Shown in pieces: positions 1-6,630 of a DNA stretch of 9,704 nucleotides. The translations under genes and the position numbers were made by a program. The notes under the pieces are model-generated. The model searched no databases, was not told the DNA's origin, and saw only the letters and a program-made list of their open reading frames with translations. The stretch is from an uncultured Flavobacteriales bacterium (GTDB lineage: Bacteria; Bacteroidota; Bacteroidia; Flavobacteriales; Crocinitomicaceae): positions 1 through 9,704 of the forward strand of contig CAMLET010000082.1 in assembly GCA_946479125.1 (NCBI GenBank), in the 5' to 3' direction. Position 1 is the stretch's first letter; every line of letters starts with the position of its first letter.

Positions 1-2061
1 AGTTCCAGCTGGAATTGTTTGTGAAACCACTCGTCCTTTTCCGCGAAGCAATACATGCATTCCTTGTTTTTCAATGAGGTAAACAGCGTCCTTCGCCAAT
101 AAACCACGAACATTGGGAACGTTATTTTTACTGTATTGAATTGGAGCGATCTCCATTTTTTTACCATCCGATTTCGTCTTACTCCATTCGCTGTAAGCAG
201 GCACCGTGTAAGGCATTTTTAAATCTTTCATCACACGAATCAAATCCTGATTTCTTCCCGTTTTAGCCTTTGGAACTTCTCGTTTTGGTTTACTCGCGTT
301 AATCGCGTGGTGATAGCTCAATGTATTTGAATAAACCTTATTCGCAATTGCCGTAAACACAGTTCCAGAAACCGTAGCACCGTAGATGTCGCGCGTTGGA
401 GCGGAAACCACAACAATACAGCTGTAGATTGGGTCTTTTGCAGGAAAATAACCAACAAAAGAAGCCTGATAACGACCCTGTCCTTCCTCACCATAACTAT
501 TCTGATCGTTTAGGATTTTAGCCGTTCCCGTTTTCCCGGCGATATCAAAAAGCGACGACTTCAAAGCACTACCTGTTCCACGAATCACAACACCCTCTAA
601 ACATTCCTGCAACTGAGTCAATGTTGATTTCGAACAAATGTTTTTACGCAAATAGATTGGCTGAAACTTCTTCACAACTGCATTCCCACGACGAATCTGC
701 TCAACAAATTGTGGACGAACCATGTCACCGTCATTTGCAACTGCATTGTAAAAAGCCAATGTTTGAAGCGGCGTTTGCTGAACTTCATATCCAATAGACA
801 TCCATGGCAATGAAATTCCGGACCATTGCGGCATTCCAGGAGCGTACAACGTCGGCTTAGGCTCTCCCAACAATTCAACCCCAAGAGAATCTGCCAAACC
901 AAACGAACGCAAACGATCAATAAATGCCTGCGGTTCGTTTCTGTAAGCATTTTGAATAACCTTCGCAATAACATTTGAAGAAACCTCAAAGGCTTTACGA
1001 ATAGTAATTTTTCCGTAGCCGAATTTGTTCGAATCATGAAGCTCCAGTTTCGGCCCGAAATTGTAAATCCCGTTTGCATCAACTATATCACTCAAACGAA
1101 TTTTCTTATCCTCCAACGCAGCCATTAAAGACGCCAACTTGAACGTAGACCCGGGAACCTCTTTCGAACCAATTGACTGATTATAAACTTCTGCGTAATT
1201 GCCTTTTTTATCCAACTGAAGATTCACCATTGCACGTACAAATCCCGTTTTCACATCCATCACGATTGCGCAACCGCTCTTTGCACCCTGCGTTTTCAAC
1301 TGTTGTAATAATTCAGAATGTGCCACCTCTTGAATATCAAGATCGAAAGACGTGATCAAATCTGCACCTTCAACAGGTTCTTTCACAAATTTCCCGGTCT
1401 TTTTCCAGCCAGAAGAAATGTTTTGCATGATCTCCAATCCTGGCTGTCCAGCTAAAAGCTCATTGTAAGCACCTTCAATTCCTACACGAATAATGTCATT
1501 TGTATCTTCATCATTATAATAACCTAATGTTCTTTCCAGCAACATTCCATGAGGACGTTTACGCACCATTCGCTCTTCGTCATCAATTAACCCACCTTTA
1601 TTACGGCCAAGATTAAAAATAGGAAGCTTTTTTACCAAGTTTCTCTGAGCGTTTGTTGCACTTAGCTTGATCTTCACATAACGATTATTTCTAGCTCTTC
1701 CAGAACGAATGAATGATTCAAAATCGCGTGCAGATGTTTCGGGAAATAATTTATTTAGTCCAATACACAAATCACTGATATCCCGATTAAAAACCTCCTC
1801 ATCCACAACAGTCGGATCCATACGCAGATCGAAGAACGAAACCGAAGTCAACAAAGGCGTGAAATTGCGGTCCAAAATCTCACCTCGACGCGGATACCTT
1901 TCCTCAGTCATGGTCTTGATCTTTTCCTTCCCACTAGAGAACATAGAATCACCACCCTCTGTTTGAATAAGAGCAGTTTTAACGATAACAACAACCAAGG
2001 CAACAAAGAAGCCTAAGTAAACGATGTATGCTCGCCAAATGATATCTTTTTTCTCTTTCAT
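1..2061 (-). CDS. ftsI: FtsI/PBP3, septal peptidoglycan transpeptidase with C-terminal PASTA domain (3' end cut by window edge)
   Basis: An uninterrupted frame of 687 codons runs from ATG at 2061 to the left edge. The product is a class B penicillin-binding protein that cross-links septal peptidoglycan with FtsW and the FtsQLB complex. A short basic cytoplasmic tail is followed by one membrane segment (about residues 12-30). The dimerisation-domain motif RRGEILDRN lies at 58-66. The transpeptidase signature is complete: STFK with catalytic Ser305 and Lys308, SSN at 361-363, and KTG at 510-512. A PASTA domain (NVPNVRGL from about 647, ending in QTIPAGT) reaches the edge, so probably only a few residues are missing. 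An in-frame TAG just 4 nt before the ATG fixes the start. The gene follows ftsL by 72 nt in the dcw cluster. Catalytic motifs are seen directly; FtsI rather than an elongation PBP2 is inferred from cluster position and the PASTA tail. Confidence 0.96.
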   Translation of the reverse strand, partial: MKEKKDIIWRAYIVYLGFFVALVVVIVKTALIQTEGGDSMFSSGKEKIKTMTEERYPRRGEILDRNFTPLLTSVSFFDLRMDPTVVDEEVFNRDISDLCIGLNKLFPETSARDFESFIRSGRARNNRYVKIKLSATNAQRNLVKKLPIFNLGRNKGGLIDDEERMVRKRPHGMLLERTLGYYNDEDTNDIIRVGIEGAYNELLAGQPGLEIMQNISSGWKKTGKFVKEPVEGADLITSFDLDIQEVAHSELLQQLKTQGAKSGCAIVMDVKTGFVRAMVNLQLDKKGNYAEVYNQSIGSKEVPGSTFKLASLMAALEDKKIRLSDIVDANGIYNFGPKLELHDSNKFGYGKITIRKAFEVSSNVIAKVIQNAYRNEPQAFIDRLRSFGLADSLGVELLGEPKPTLYAPGMPQWSGISLPWMSIGYEVQQTPLQTLAFYNAVANDGDMVRPQFVEQIRRGNAVVKKFQPIYLRKNICSKSTLTQLQECLEGVVIRGTGSALKSSLFDIAGKTGTAKILNDQNSYGEEGQGRYQASFVGYFPAKDPIYSCIVVVSAPTRDIYGATVSGTVFTAIANKVYSNTLSYHHAINASKPKREVPKAKTGRNQDLIRVMKDLKMPYTVPAYSEWSKTKSDGKKMEIAPIQYSKNNVPNVRGLLAKDAVYLIEKQGMHVLLRGKGRVVSQTIPAGT

Positions 2062-2067
2062 ATTCTA

Positions 2068-2146
2068 ATTGACAATTGATAATGGAGAATTGAAAAGGTC
2101 TTAACACCTCCTATCCTTGTACATTCTCAATTTTCACTTTTCCATT
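2068..2146. repeat. Inverted pair of degenerate 7-bp tandem repeat blocks between ftsL and ftsI
   Basis: Positions 2068-2095 read as four heptads: ATTGACA, ATTGATA, ATGGAGA, ATTGAAA. Positions 2119-2146 carry four heptads of the same style in inverse orientation: GTACATT, CTCAATT, TTCACTT, TTCCATT. Segment 2081-2097 matches the reverse complement of 2130-2146 at 14 of 17 positions. An imperfect palindrome (AGGTCTTAACACCT, 2096-2109) sits near the centre. The right block overlaps the last codons and stop of ftsL. Similar AATTG-rich heptads are, from memory, frequent between flavobacterial genes. It may be a dispersed repeat or an mRNA hairpin; no function is shown. Confidence 0.6.
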
Positions 2147-2583
2147 TTCTTAATTCGGATCACTTTTACCGGATTCACAGACTCTTTCAAACCCCTTTTT
2201 TCCAATACTCTTTTTAATCTGTAACGCGTAGTCAACTCTTCCAACTTCGCTTTGCTTTCAATATATTCCGCCGTTTTAGCATCCAATTCCTCCTGCCTAT
2301 CGTTGATGTCTTTTGTCAATTGCTTTCCGTAATACCCTTTCGAAACCATCAAAAGCAACAACAGCAAAATGAAGAAGATGAACGTCAGGTTGTTCACCAC
2401 AAAATCCCTTGTCAGAATTTCACCATTCAACACCTGAACCAGTAAGTTTGGTCGAGAAACACGTTCCGGCTTTTTCTTCCCGTCTGCACCAGCCTTATAA
2501 GAAGCCTTCGACTTCTTTTCCTTTTTAGCTGCCGCTTCCTGCAAAGCTTTCAATTCCTCCTTATCGCGCAACTCATTTTCCAT
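2134..2583 (-). CDS. ftsL: FtsL-like divisome membrane protein
   Basis: Small bitopic division protein of 149 residues, expected to act with FtsQ/FtsB (DivIC-like) as scaffold and activator of FtsW-FtsI. The layout is a charged, Lys-rich cytoplasmic segment (about 1-60), one very hydrophobic membrane helix (about 65-82, with a run of six leucines), and a charged, probably coiled-coil extracytoplasmic part (about 88-130). It ends in a short basic tail. FtsL sequences diverge strongly, so identity rests mainly on this architecture and on the position between rsmH and ftsI. I start at ATG 2583; an in-frame TTG at 2589 would add two residues. With ATG 2583 the gene overlaps the rsmH stop by 11 nt, which suggests translational coupling. 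The last codons and the stop lie inside a heptad repeat block, so the extreme C-terminus may vary between strains. Confidence 0.85.
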   Translation of the reverse strand: MENELRDKEELKALQEAAAKKEKKSKASYKAGADGKKKPERVSRPNLLVQVLNGEILTRDFVVNNLTFIFFILLLLLLMVSKGYYGKQLTKDINDRQEELDAKTAEYIESKAKLEELTTRYRLKRVLEKRGLKESVNPVKVIRIKKMEK

Positions 2584-3502
2584 CTTCAACTCGTGTTGCG
2601 ATTCTCAACTTTGCACTTCTAGCACGCGTATTTCGCTGAATTTCATCCTCGCTTGGCGAAATTGGCTTTCTATTTACCTCCTCAAAAGGCTTTAGTATTT
2701 TTCCAAAGAAATCCTTCTCGATCTTTCCATCCAGATTTCCACGCTTCATCAAATTTTTAACTGGACGATCTTCCAAAGAATGGTAAGACATCACCACCAA
2801 CCTTCCACCTGGCTTTAACACATCAGCAGTTTGTTCCAGAAAACGCTCAAGAACATCCATCTCCTTATTCACTTCAATACGAAGCGCCTGAAAAACCTGA
2901 GCAAAAAACTTGTGATCTTTAAATTTGGGAGCAACAGAACCCAAAGCCTCCATCAATTCTCCAGTAGTAGAAATAGTCGCTTTATTTCTGGCTTTCACCA
3001 ATTCAACAGCGGTTTTGTACGGATGAGCCAACTCACCATATTCACGAAAGATCTTCGCCAATTGCTCTTCATCATAAGTAGCAACCACTTTCGCCGCATC
3101 AAAATCACCACTTTGATTCATACGCATATCCAATCGCTCGTTCGTACGAATGGAAAAACCACGTTTAGCATCATCGAATTGATGAGAAGAAACACCCAGA
3201 TCAGCCAGAATTCCGTCAACATGAGAAATTCCCATCATTTTCAGATGATTCTTTAGAAAAGCAAAATTAGAAGCAACGAAATGGAAATTAGGAGCATCCC
3301 AGGCATTTTTAGCCGCATCAGGATCCTGATCAAAACTGATCAATTTCCCTTCAGAAGAAAGTAATTTGAAGATCTCTCGGGAATGTCCGCCACCACCAAA
3401 TGTCACATCAACGTAAACGCCATCTTTTTTGATCGCGAGTCCGTCAAGACATTCCTTAAGCATTACCGGAACATGGTATGTAGCATCGTTATTCGTCATC
3501 AT
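2573..3502 (-). CDS. rsmH: RsmH (MraW), 16S rRNA m4C1402 N4-methyltransferase
   Basis: S-adenosylmethionine-dependent enzyme that methylates N4 of C1402 in the decoding centre of 16S rRNA. The 309-residue length is close to the roughly 310 usual for the family. Visible signatures are the SAM-binding loop DVTFGGGGHS (32-41), DLGVSSHQFD (101-110), FSIRTNERLDMRMN (116-129), the strongly conserved SYHSLEDR (239-246), and the C-terminal NTRARSAKLR (291-300). The start is ATG ATG, so 3502 or 3499 are both possible. From 3502 it overlaps the mraZ stop by 14 nt, and its own stop overlaps ftsL. This chain of overlaps indicates one polycistronic mRNA with mraZ upstream. Nothing is missing or unusual. 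Confidence 0.98.
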   Translation of the reverse strand: MMTNNDATYHVPVMLKECLDGLAIKKDGVYVDVTFGGGGHSREIFKLLSSEGKLISFDQDPDAAKNAWDAPNFHFVASNFAFLKNHLKMMGISHVDGILADLGVSSHQFDDAKRGFSIRTNERLDMRMNQSGDFDAAKVVATYDEEQLAKIFREYGELAHPYKTAVELVKARNKATISTTGELMEALGSVAPKFKDHKFFAQVFQALRIEVNKEMDVLERFLEQTADVLKPGGRLVVMSYHSLEDRPVKNLMKRGNLDGKIEKDFFGKILKPFEEVNRKPISPSEDEIQRNTRARSAKLRIATRVEDGK

Positions 3503-3950
3503 TCCCTAAGTCACCCATTACTTCATCCGCCAAATCAGCGAAATCAGCCATGTTTCCATCAAGAAGCTGGAAGTACTTAGACTTGTCCCAGATTTCAATT
3601 CGATCATTGTACGCAATAAGCATCACATCTTTATCCAAACCAACACGCTCCATATGCATCACCGGAATCAAAACGCGCCCTGCCGTGTCGAGCGCAATTT
3701 GTTTTGCCCCTTGATGGAACAAACGATAGAACATACGATTCTTTGGTTTAAACAAATTCAGCTTAGCTAGTTTTTCCGCCAGTTTGTCCCACTCATTCAT
3801 CGGATAGAGTGTCAAACAGTCTTCAAAACCTTTGTTCAACATGAATTGTTCCTGAGCCTCGGGAGAAAGTTGCTTGCGCAAACCAGCCGGGAAGAGGAAT
3901 CTTCCTTTTCCGTCCAGTTTCACTTCAAATTCTCCTACAAGTCCAGCCAT
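3489..3950 (-). CDS. mraZ: MraZ, transcriptional regulator at the head of the dcw cluster
   Basis: DNA-binding protein of 153 residues with two SpoVT/AbrB-type halves. The first (about 7-53) contains LDGKGRFLFPAGLR; the second (about 83-126) contains DTAGRVLIP at 88-96. In other bacteria MraZ forms ring-shaped oligomers and binds direct repeats at 10-bp spacing upstream of its own gene, controlling the mra/dcw operon. A matching repeat array lies 31-62 nt upstream of this start (3981-4013), so autoregulation is very likely. The acidic C-terminal tail (ADEVMGDLGNDDE) is longer than the compact E. coli form. The ATG at 3950 gives the canonical N-terminus, MAGLVGEFEVKLD. The stop overlaps the start of rsmH. 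Confidence 0.97.
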   Translation of the reverse strand: MAGLVGEFEVKLDGKGRFLFPAGLRKQLSPEAQEQFMLNKGFEDCLTLYPMNEWDKLAEKLAKLNLFKPKNRMFYRLFHQGAKQIALDTAGRVLIPVMHMERVGLDKDVMLIAYNDRIEIWDKSKYFQLLDGNMADFADLADEVMGDLGNDDE

Positions 3951-3980
3951 AGCTATTAATAATGCGTAAAATTAGAGAGA

Positions 3981-4013
3981 ATAACCCACTTTTTACCACC
4001 AAGTTACACTTTG
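3981..4013 (-). promoter_or_regulatory. MraZ-box operator of the dcw cluster
   Basis: Read toward mraZ, three boxes lie at exact 10-bp spacing: AAAGTGTA, TTGGTGGT and AAAGTGGG, with the GTG cores at 4009-4007, 3999-3997 and 3989-3987. Published MraZ sites are direct repeats, TGGGN with 5-nt spacers in E. coli and AAAGTG[T/G] in mollicutes, and this array fits both descriptions. It lies directly upstream of mraZ and just downstream of a candidate -7 element, where binding would block transcription initiation. The repeats are seen directly; binding is inferred. Confidence 0.8.
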
Positions 4014-4015
4014 TT

Positions 4016-4045
4016 GAAAACTAATAACGCAAAGAGCGCACAAAA
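4016..4045 (-). promoter_or_regulatory. Candidate proximal promoter of mraZ (P2)
   Basis: TTTTG at 4045-4041, a 17-nt spacer, then TAGTTTTC at 4023-4016, which matches the Bacteroidota -7 consensus TAnnTTTG at 7 of 8 positions. Transcription would begin near 4010, right at the first MraZ box, which is the geometry expected for direct repression. This is a pattern match only. Confidence 0.35.
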
Positions 4046-4054
4046 GGTTTCAAC

Positions 4055-4070
4055 TACTTTAACAAAAGTA
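4055..4070. repeat. Perfect 6-4-6 inverted repeat in the mraZ promoter region
   Basis: TACTTT, a 4-nt spacer AACA, then AAAGTA: perfect 6-bp arms. The right arm coincides with the candidate P1 -7 element. It could be an operator for a dimeric regulator, or chance in AT-rich DNA. It does not resemble the ATACC/GGTAT sites of the adjacent TetR gene. Confidence 0.4.
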
Positions 4071-4097
4071 TTGATTTTATTGAATTACAGCTTCAAA
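4063..4097 (-). promoter_or_regulatory. Candidate distal promoter of mraZ (P1)
   Basis: TTTG at 4097-4094, a 23-nt spacer, then TACTTTTG at 4070-4063, a full match to TAnnTTTG. The spacing is at the long end of the range reported for Flavobacteriia. Transcription would start near 4057 and the leader would contain the MraZ boxes. The -7 element is half of a palindrome (4055-4070). P1 and P2 may be alternatives or both active. Confidence 0.35.
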
Positions 4098-4103
4098 AAT
4101 CGT

Positions 4104-4160
4104 AAGTGGTAAAAAGTGGTAACAAATGTAGAATTGTGGATAAAAGAGCAAAAAGTGGGA
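4104..4160 (+). promoter_or_regulatory. Second MraZ-like box array, facing tetR
   Basis: On the plus strand, GTGG-type boxes recur on a 10-bp grid: GTGGT at 4106, GTGGT at 4116, a degenerate ATGTA at 4126, GTGGA at 4136, a degenerate GAGCA at 4146, and GTGGGA at 4155 (one base off grid). The first two, in AAGTGGTAAAAAGTGGTAA, are almost identical to the core of the mraZ-proximal operator but lie in the opposite orientation. The array is upstream of both the mraZ promoters and tetR. The repeats are seen directly; the role is inferred. Confidence 0.6.
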
Positions 4161-4200
4161 TAATTTAGATTTCATCGAAAAATCAACAAAAACACATTTA

Positions 4201-4219
4201 ATACCTTTCGGTATATTTT
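4201..4219 (+). promoter_or_regulatory. Candidate TetR operator O1 with overlapping -7 element
   Basis: ATACC-TTTC-GGTAT (4201-4214) is a perfect 5-bp inverted repeat with a 4-nt spacer, followed at once by TATATTTT (4212-4219), close to the TAnnTTTG -7 consensus. It lies 18-36 nt upstream of the tetR ATG. The same half-sites and the same trailing TATATTTT recur before the thiolase, so this is probably the autoregulatory site. No clear -33 element is seen. A full TACATTTG match at 4226-4233 is an alternative -7 that would give a nearly leaderless mRNA. Confidence 0.6.
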
Positions 4220-4236
4220 TATTCATACATTTGAGC

Positions 4237-4827
4237 ATGTCAAAATCAGAACGAACACGACAATTCATTATTGAGAAAGCAGCTCCTGTTTTTAACGAGA
4301 AGGGATTTGCCGGAACTTCTATGAGCGATTTGACACAGGTAACAGGTTTGACAAAAGGAAGCATCTACGGAAATTTCGAAAACAAAGACGAAGTTGCTCT
4401 TGCGGTTTTTGAATACAATTTTCAATTGGTTTCGAATTACATCAAATCGAAAATGGCTGTGAAGAACACCATTACAGAAAAGCTATTGGTTTATCCGGAA
4501 GTTTACCGAGACTTTTTGAATCTTCCATTTTTACAAGGTGGTTGTCCGCTGGCAAACACTGCAACTGAAGCAGACGACAATCATCCATTACTGAAAGCAC
4601 AAGCTTCGCAAGCATTACAAACATGGCGTGAATCCATTGATCGCCTGCTCAAAAAGGGAATGGAAACAGGAGAGTTAAAAAGTGATATCGACACAACAGA
4701 AACAGTTGCAGTATTAGCGGGATTGGTTCAGGGAGCAGTTCTTCAAACCAAACTTTCAGGAAAATTGAACTACCTAAATTCTGCTATGAATTTCATTGAA
4801 AAAATGATTTTGAATTTGAAGAACTGA
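4237..4827 (+). CDS. TetR/AcrR-family transcriptional regulator
   Basis: One-component regulator of 196 residues, a typical TetR length. The N-terminal helix-turn-helix domain occupies about residues 6-52, with the family signature FNEKGFAGTSMSDLTQVTG and the recognition helix region LTKGSIYGNFENKDE (38-52). The C-terminal ligand-binding and dimerisation domain carries GGCPLANTATEADDNHP (101-117), a pattern I recall from many Bacteroidota and proteobacterial TetR proteins of unknown ligand. I choose ATG 4237; a TTG at 4231 would add two residues and overlap a possible promoter. Matching inverted repeats precede this gene and the thiolase 50 nt downstream, so it probably represses itself and the thiolase-DinB-thioesterase genes. 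An acyl-CoA or fatty-acid-like inducer is plausible from context, not from sequence. Confidence 0.93.
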   Translation: MSKSERTRQFIIEKAAPVFNEKGFAGTSMSDLTQVTGLTKGSIYGNFENKDEVALAVFEYNFQLVSNYIKSKMAVKNTITEKLLVYPEVYRDFLNLPFLQGGCPLANTATEADDNHPLLKAQASQALQTWRESIDRLLKKGMETGELKSDIDTTETVAVLAGLVQGAVLQTKLSGKLNYLNSAMNFIEKMILNLKN

Positions 4828-4833
4828 TATTTT

Positions 4834-4865
4834 TTTGCTCATACATATACCGATTGGTATATTTT
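4834..4865 (+). promoter_or_regulatory. Thiolase promoter with candidate TetR operator O2 in the spacer
   Basis: TATACC-GATT-GGTATA (4846-4861), extendable to 7-bp arms (4845-4862), is a perfect inverted repeat sharing both half-sites with O1. It lies between TTTG (4834-4837) and TATATTTT (4858-4865), a 20-nt spacing that suits a Bacteroidota promoter. A repressor bound here would block RNA polymerase. The start point would be near 4869, leaving a leader of about 9 nt before the thiolase ATG. Confidence 0.65.
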
Positions 4866-4877
4866 AAAAATAAGATC

Positions 4878-6050
4878 ATGAAAGAAGTATTTATTGTCGC
4901 AGCAAAACGAACTCCAACAGGCGGATTCCTTGGGAGTTTATCCGGTTTCTCAGCTACTGAATTGGGAGCATTGGCCATTCGTGAAGCATATGAGTCGGCT
5001 GGAATTAATCCAAACAACATCTCTTCTGTTTACATGGGAAATGTGCTTTCGGCAAACTTGGGGCAATCTCCAGCGCGACAAGCAGCTAAATTCGCAGAAA
5101 TTCCAGATTCATCCGATGCCACAACAGTCAATAAAGTCTGCGCATCAGGAATGAAAGCTACTGCAATTGGCGCGCAACAAATCCAACTTGGTTTGGAAGA
5201 TCTGGTAATAACTGGCGGAATGGAAAGCATGAGTAACGCACCACATTACAGCTTACTTCGAAAAACGACCAAATTGGGACATGAAACATTTATTGACGGA
5301 TTACTGAAAGACGGCTTAACAGATGTTTACAACGGATTACACATGGGAAATGCCGCCGAATTGTGTGCTGAGAAATATCAACTGAGTCGTGAAGAACAAG
5401 ATGAATTTGCGTTGGCATCTTACGCAAAAGCAAACGAAGCAACGAAAGCCGGAAAATTCAGTTCAGAAATCATCCCCATTCGTATTCCTTCTAAAAAGGG
5501 AGAAATCGTGGTTTCAGAAGACGAAGATGTTTTTAAAGTCATTCCTGAAAAAGTTCCAACACTTCCTTCTGTTTTTATTGAGAATGGAACCATCACCGCT
5601 GCAAATGCGAGTAACCTTAACGACGGCGCAGCAGCTTTGATCCTGGCATCACAAGAAGCAGTAGAAAAATACAATCTCAAACCATTGGCAAAGATCATTG
5701 GTTATGCAGATGCAGCCCAAGCCCCGGAATGGTTCACCACTTCACCATCTCTGGCAATTCCAAAAGCTTTAGAGCAGGCCAGGTTATCTTTAGATCAAAT
5801 TGACTTTTTCGAAATAAACGAAGCTTATGCAGCAGTTGCGATGGCGAATCAGCGAATTCTTGGACTGGACGAAAACAAGGTCAATGTTTATGGCGGAGCT
5901 GTAGCAATTGGACATCCGCTTGGAGCGTCCGGAGCACGAATTTTATGTACCTTAATGTCGGTTCTACACCAGGAAAATGGACGATATGGCGTTGCTGCAA
6001 TTTGTAACGGTGGTGGCGGAGCTTCAGCAATGGTAATTGAGAAAATATAA
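4878..6050 (+). CDS. Acetyl-CoA C-acetyltransferase (thiolase II type)
   Basis: Thiolase of 390 residues, the usual size for biosynthetic acetoacetyl-CoA thiolases. It is expected to condense two acetyl-CoA to acetoacetyl-CoA or run the reverse thiolysis. All catalytic elements are present: acylated Cys88 in VNKVCASGMKA, NEAYAAVAMA (Asn314-Glu315), His346 in GGAVAIGHPLGASGAR, and Cys376 in AICNGGGGAS. These correspond closely to Cys89, His348 and Cys378 of the Zoogloea enzyme. I start at ATG 4878; extension to a TTG at 4854 would run through the operator palindrome. It lies 50 nt after tetR and 10 nt before the DinB-like gene, as first gene of a probable three-gene operon. Longer-chain 3-ketoacyl-CoA substrates cannot be excluded. 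No hydroxyacyl-CoA dehydrogenase or CoA transferase is in the window to settle the direction. Confidence 0.95.
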   Translation: MKEVFIVAAKRTPTGGFLGSLSGFSATELGALAIREAYESAGINPNNISSVYMGNVLSANLGQSPARQAAKFAEIPDSSDATTVNKVCASGMKATAIGAQQIQLGLEDLVITGGMESMSNAPHYSLLRKTTKLGHETFIDGLLKDGLTDVYNGLHMGNAAELCAEKYQLSREEQDEFALASYAKANEATKAGKFSSEIIPIRIPSKKGEIVVSEDEDVFKVIPEKVPTLPSVFIENGTITAANASNLNDGAAALILASQEAVEKYNLKPLAKIIGYADAAQAPEWFTTSPSLAIPKALEQARLSLDQIDFFEINEAYAAVAMANQRILGLDENKVNVYGGAVAIGHPLGASGARILCTLMSVLHQENGRYGVAAICNGGGGASAMVIEKI

Positions 6051-6060
6051 TCACACAATT

Positions 6061-6630
6061 ATGTATACAGAATTTCTAGAAAGTGCGAAGAAACAATTCG
6101 CGTACTACAAGCAATTAGGCGACAAAACGATAGCTCAACTTCCGGAAGAGAAATTGTTCTGGCAATTCAATGAAGAAAGCAATTCGATTGCCATTATTGT
6201 GAAGCACCTACACGGAAACATGCTTTCACGCTGGACTGATTTCCTTACAACTGACGGCGAAAAAGAAAGCCGAAATCGTGATGGAGAATTTGAAAATGAC
6301 ATCGCCTCAAAAGAGAATTTGCTGAAACTTTGGGAAGAAGGCTGGAATTGCTTGTTCAATACTTTGAATGCGTTGACAGAAGCTGATTTCTCAACAACAA
6401 TTTACATCCGAAATCAAGGTCATACAGTTGTTGATGCGATAAACAGACAATTGGCACATTATCCGTATCACGTGGGGCAAATGGTTTTCATTGGAAAAAT
6501 GATCTGCGACGAAAAATGGCAATCACTTTCCATTCCAAGAGGAAATTCTCAAGCTTACAACAACGAGAAATTTTCCAAACCAAAACACAACGAACATTTT
6601 ACAGACGAATATTTAAAAAACGATGAATAA
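6061..6630 (+). CDS. DinB-superfamily protein, DUF1572-like
   Basis: Protein of 189 residues with the features of the DinB/YfiT four-helix bundle. Three histidines are placed as in the metal-binding triad: His49 in IIVKHLHGN, and His133 and His137 in QLAHYPYHVGQMVFIGK. The motif HYPYHVGQ and the conserved segment NGNMLSRWTDF-like stretch at 52-61 point to the DUF1572 subgroup. The superfamily includes mycothiol-, bacillithiol- or glutathione-dependent transferases, but most DUF1572 members have no assigned reaction. The start is ATG 6061, 10 nt after the thiolase stop; a TTG at 6037 inside the thiolase gene is unlikely. The end overlaps the thioesterase start by 8 nt. The charged C-terminal tail (about 165-189) lies outside the bundle. 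Family is well supported, function unknown. Confidence 0.88.
   Translation: MYTEFLESAKKQFAYYKQLGDKTIAQLPEEKLFWQFNEESNSIAIIVKHLHGNMLSRWTDFLTTDGEKESRNRDGEFENDIASKENLLKLWEEGWNCLFNTLNALTEADFSTTIYIRNQGHTVVDAINRQLAHYPYHVGQMVFIGKMICDEKWQSLSIPRGNSQAYNNEKFSKPKHNEHFTDEYLKNDE

Noticed and set aside
672..1082. 136-codon minus-strand open frame inside ftsI
   Set aside because: It is a different frame of the intact ftsI gene, has no recognisable domain, and its composition is that of a shadow frame. The ftsI frame carries all catalytic motifs through this stretch.
2105..2112. AGGAGGTG on the minus strand, a perfect Shine-Dalgarno-like sequence between ftsL and ftsI
   Set aside because: It lies 43 nt upstream of the ftsI ATG with an in-frame TAG between, no start codon follows at ribosome-binding distance, and Bacteroidota starts here show no such sites. 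It belongs to the central palindrome of the repeat region.
2831..3256. 141-codon plus-strand open frame antisense to rsmH
   Set aside because: The opposite strand encodes a fully conserved RsmH with motifs across the same stretch; the antisense product has no domain or plausible start context.
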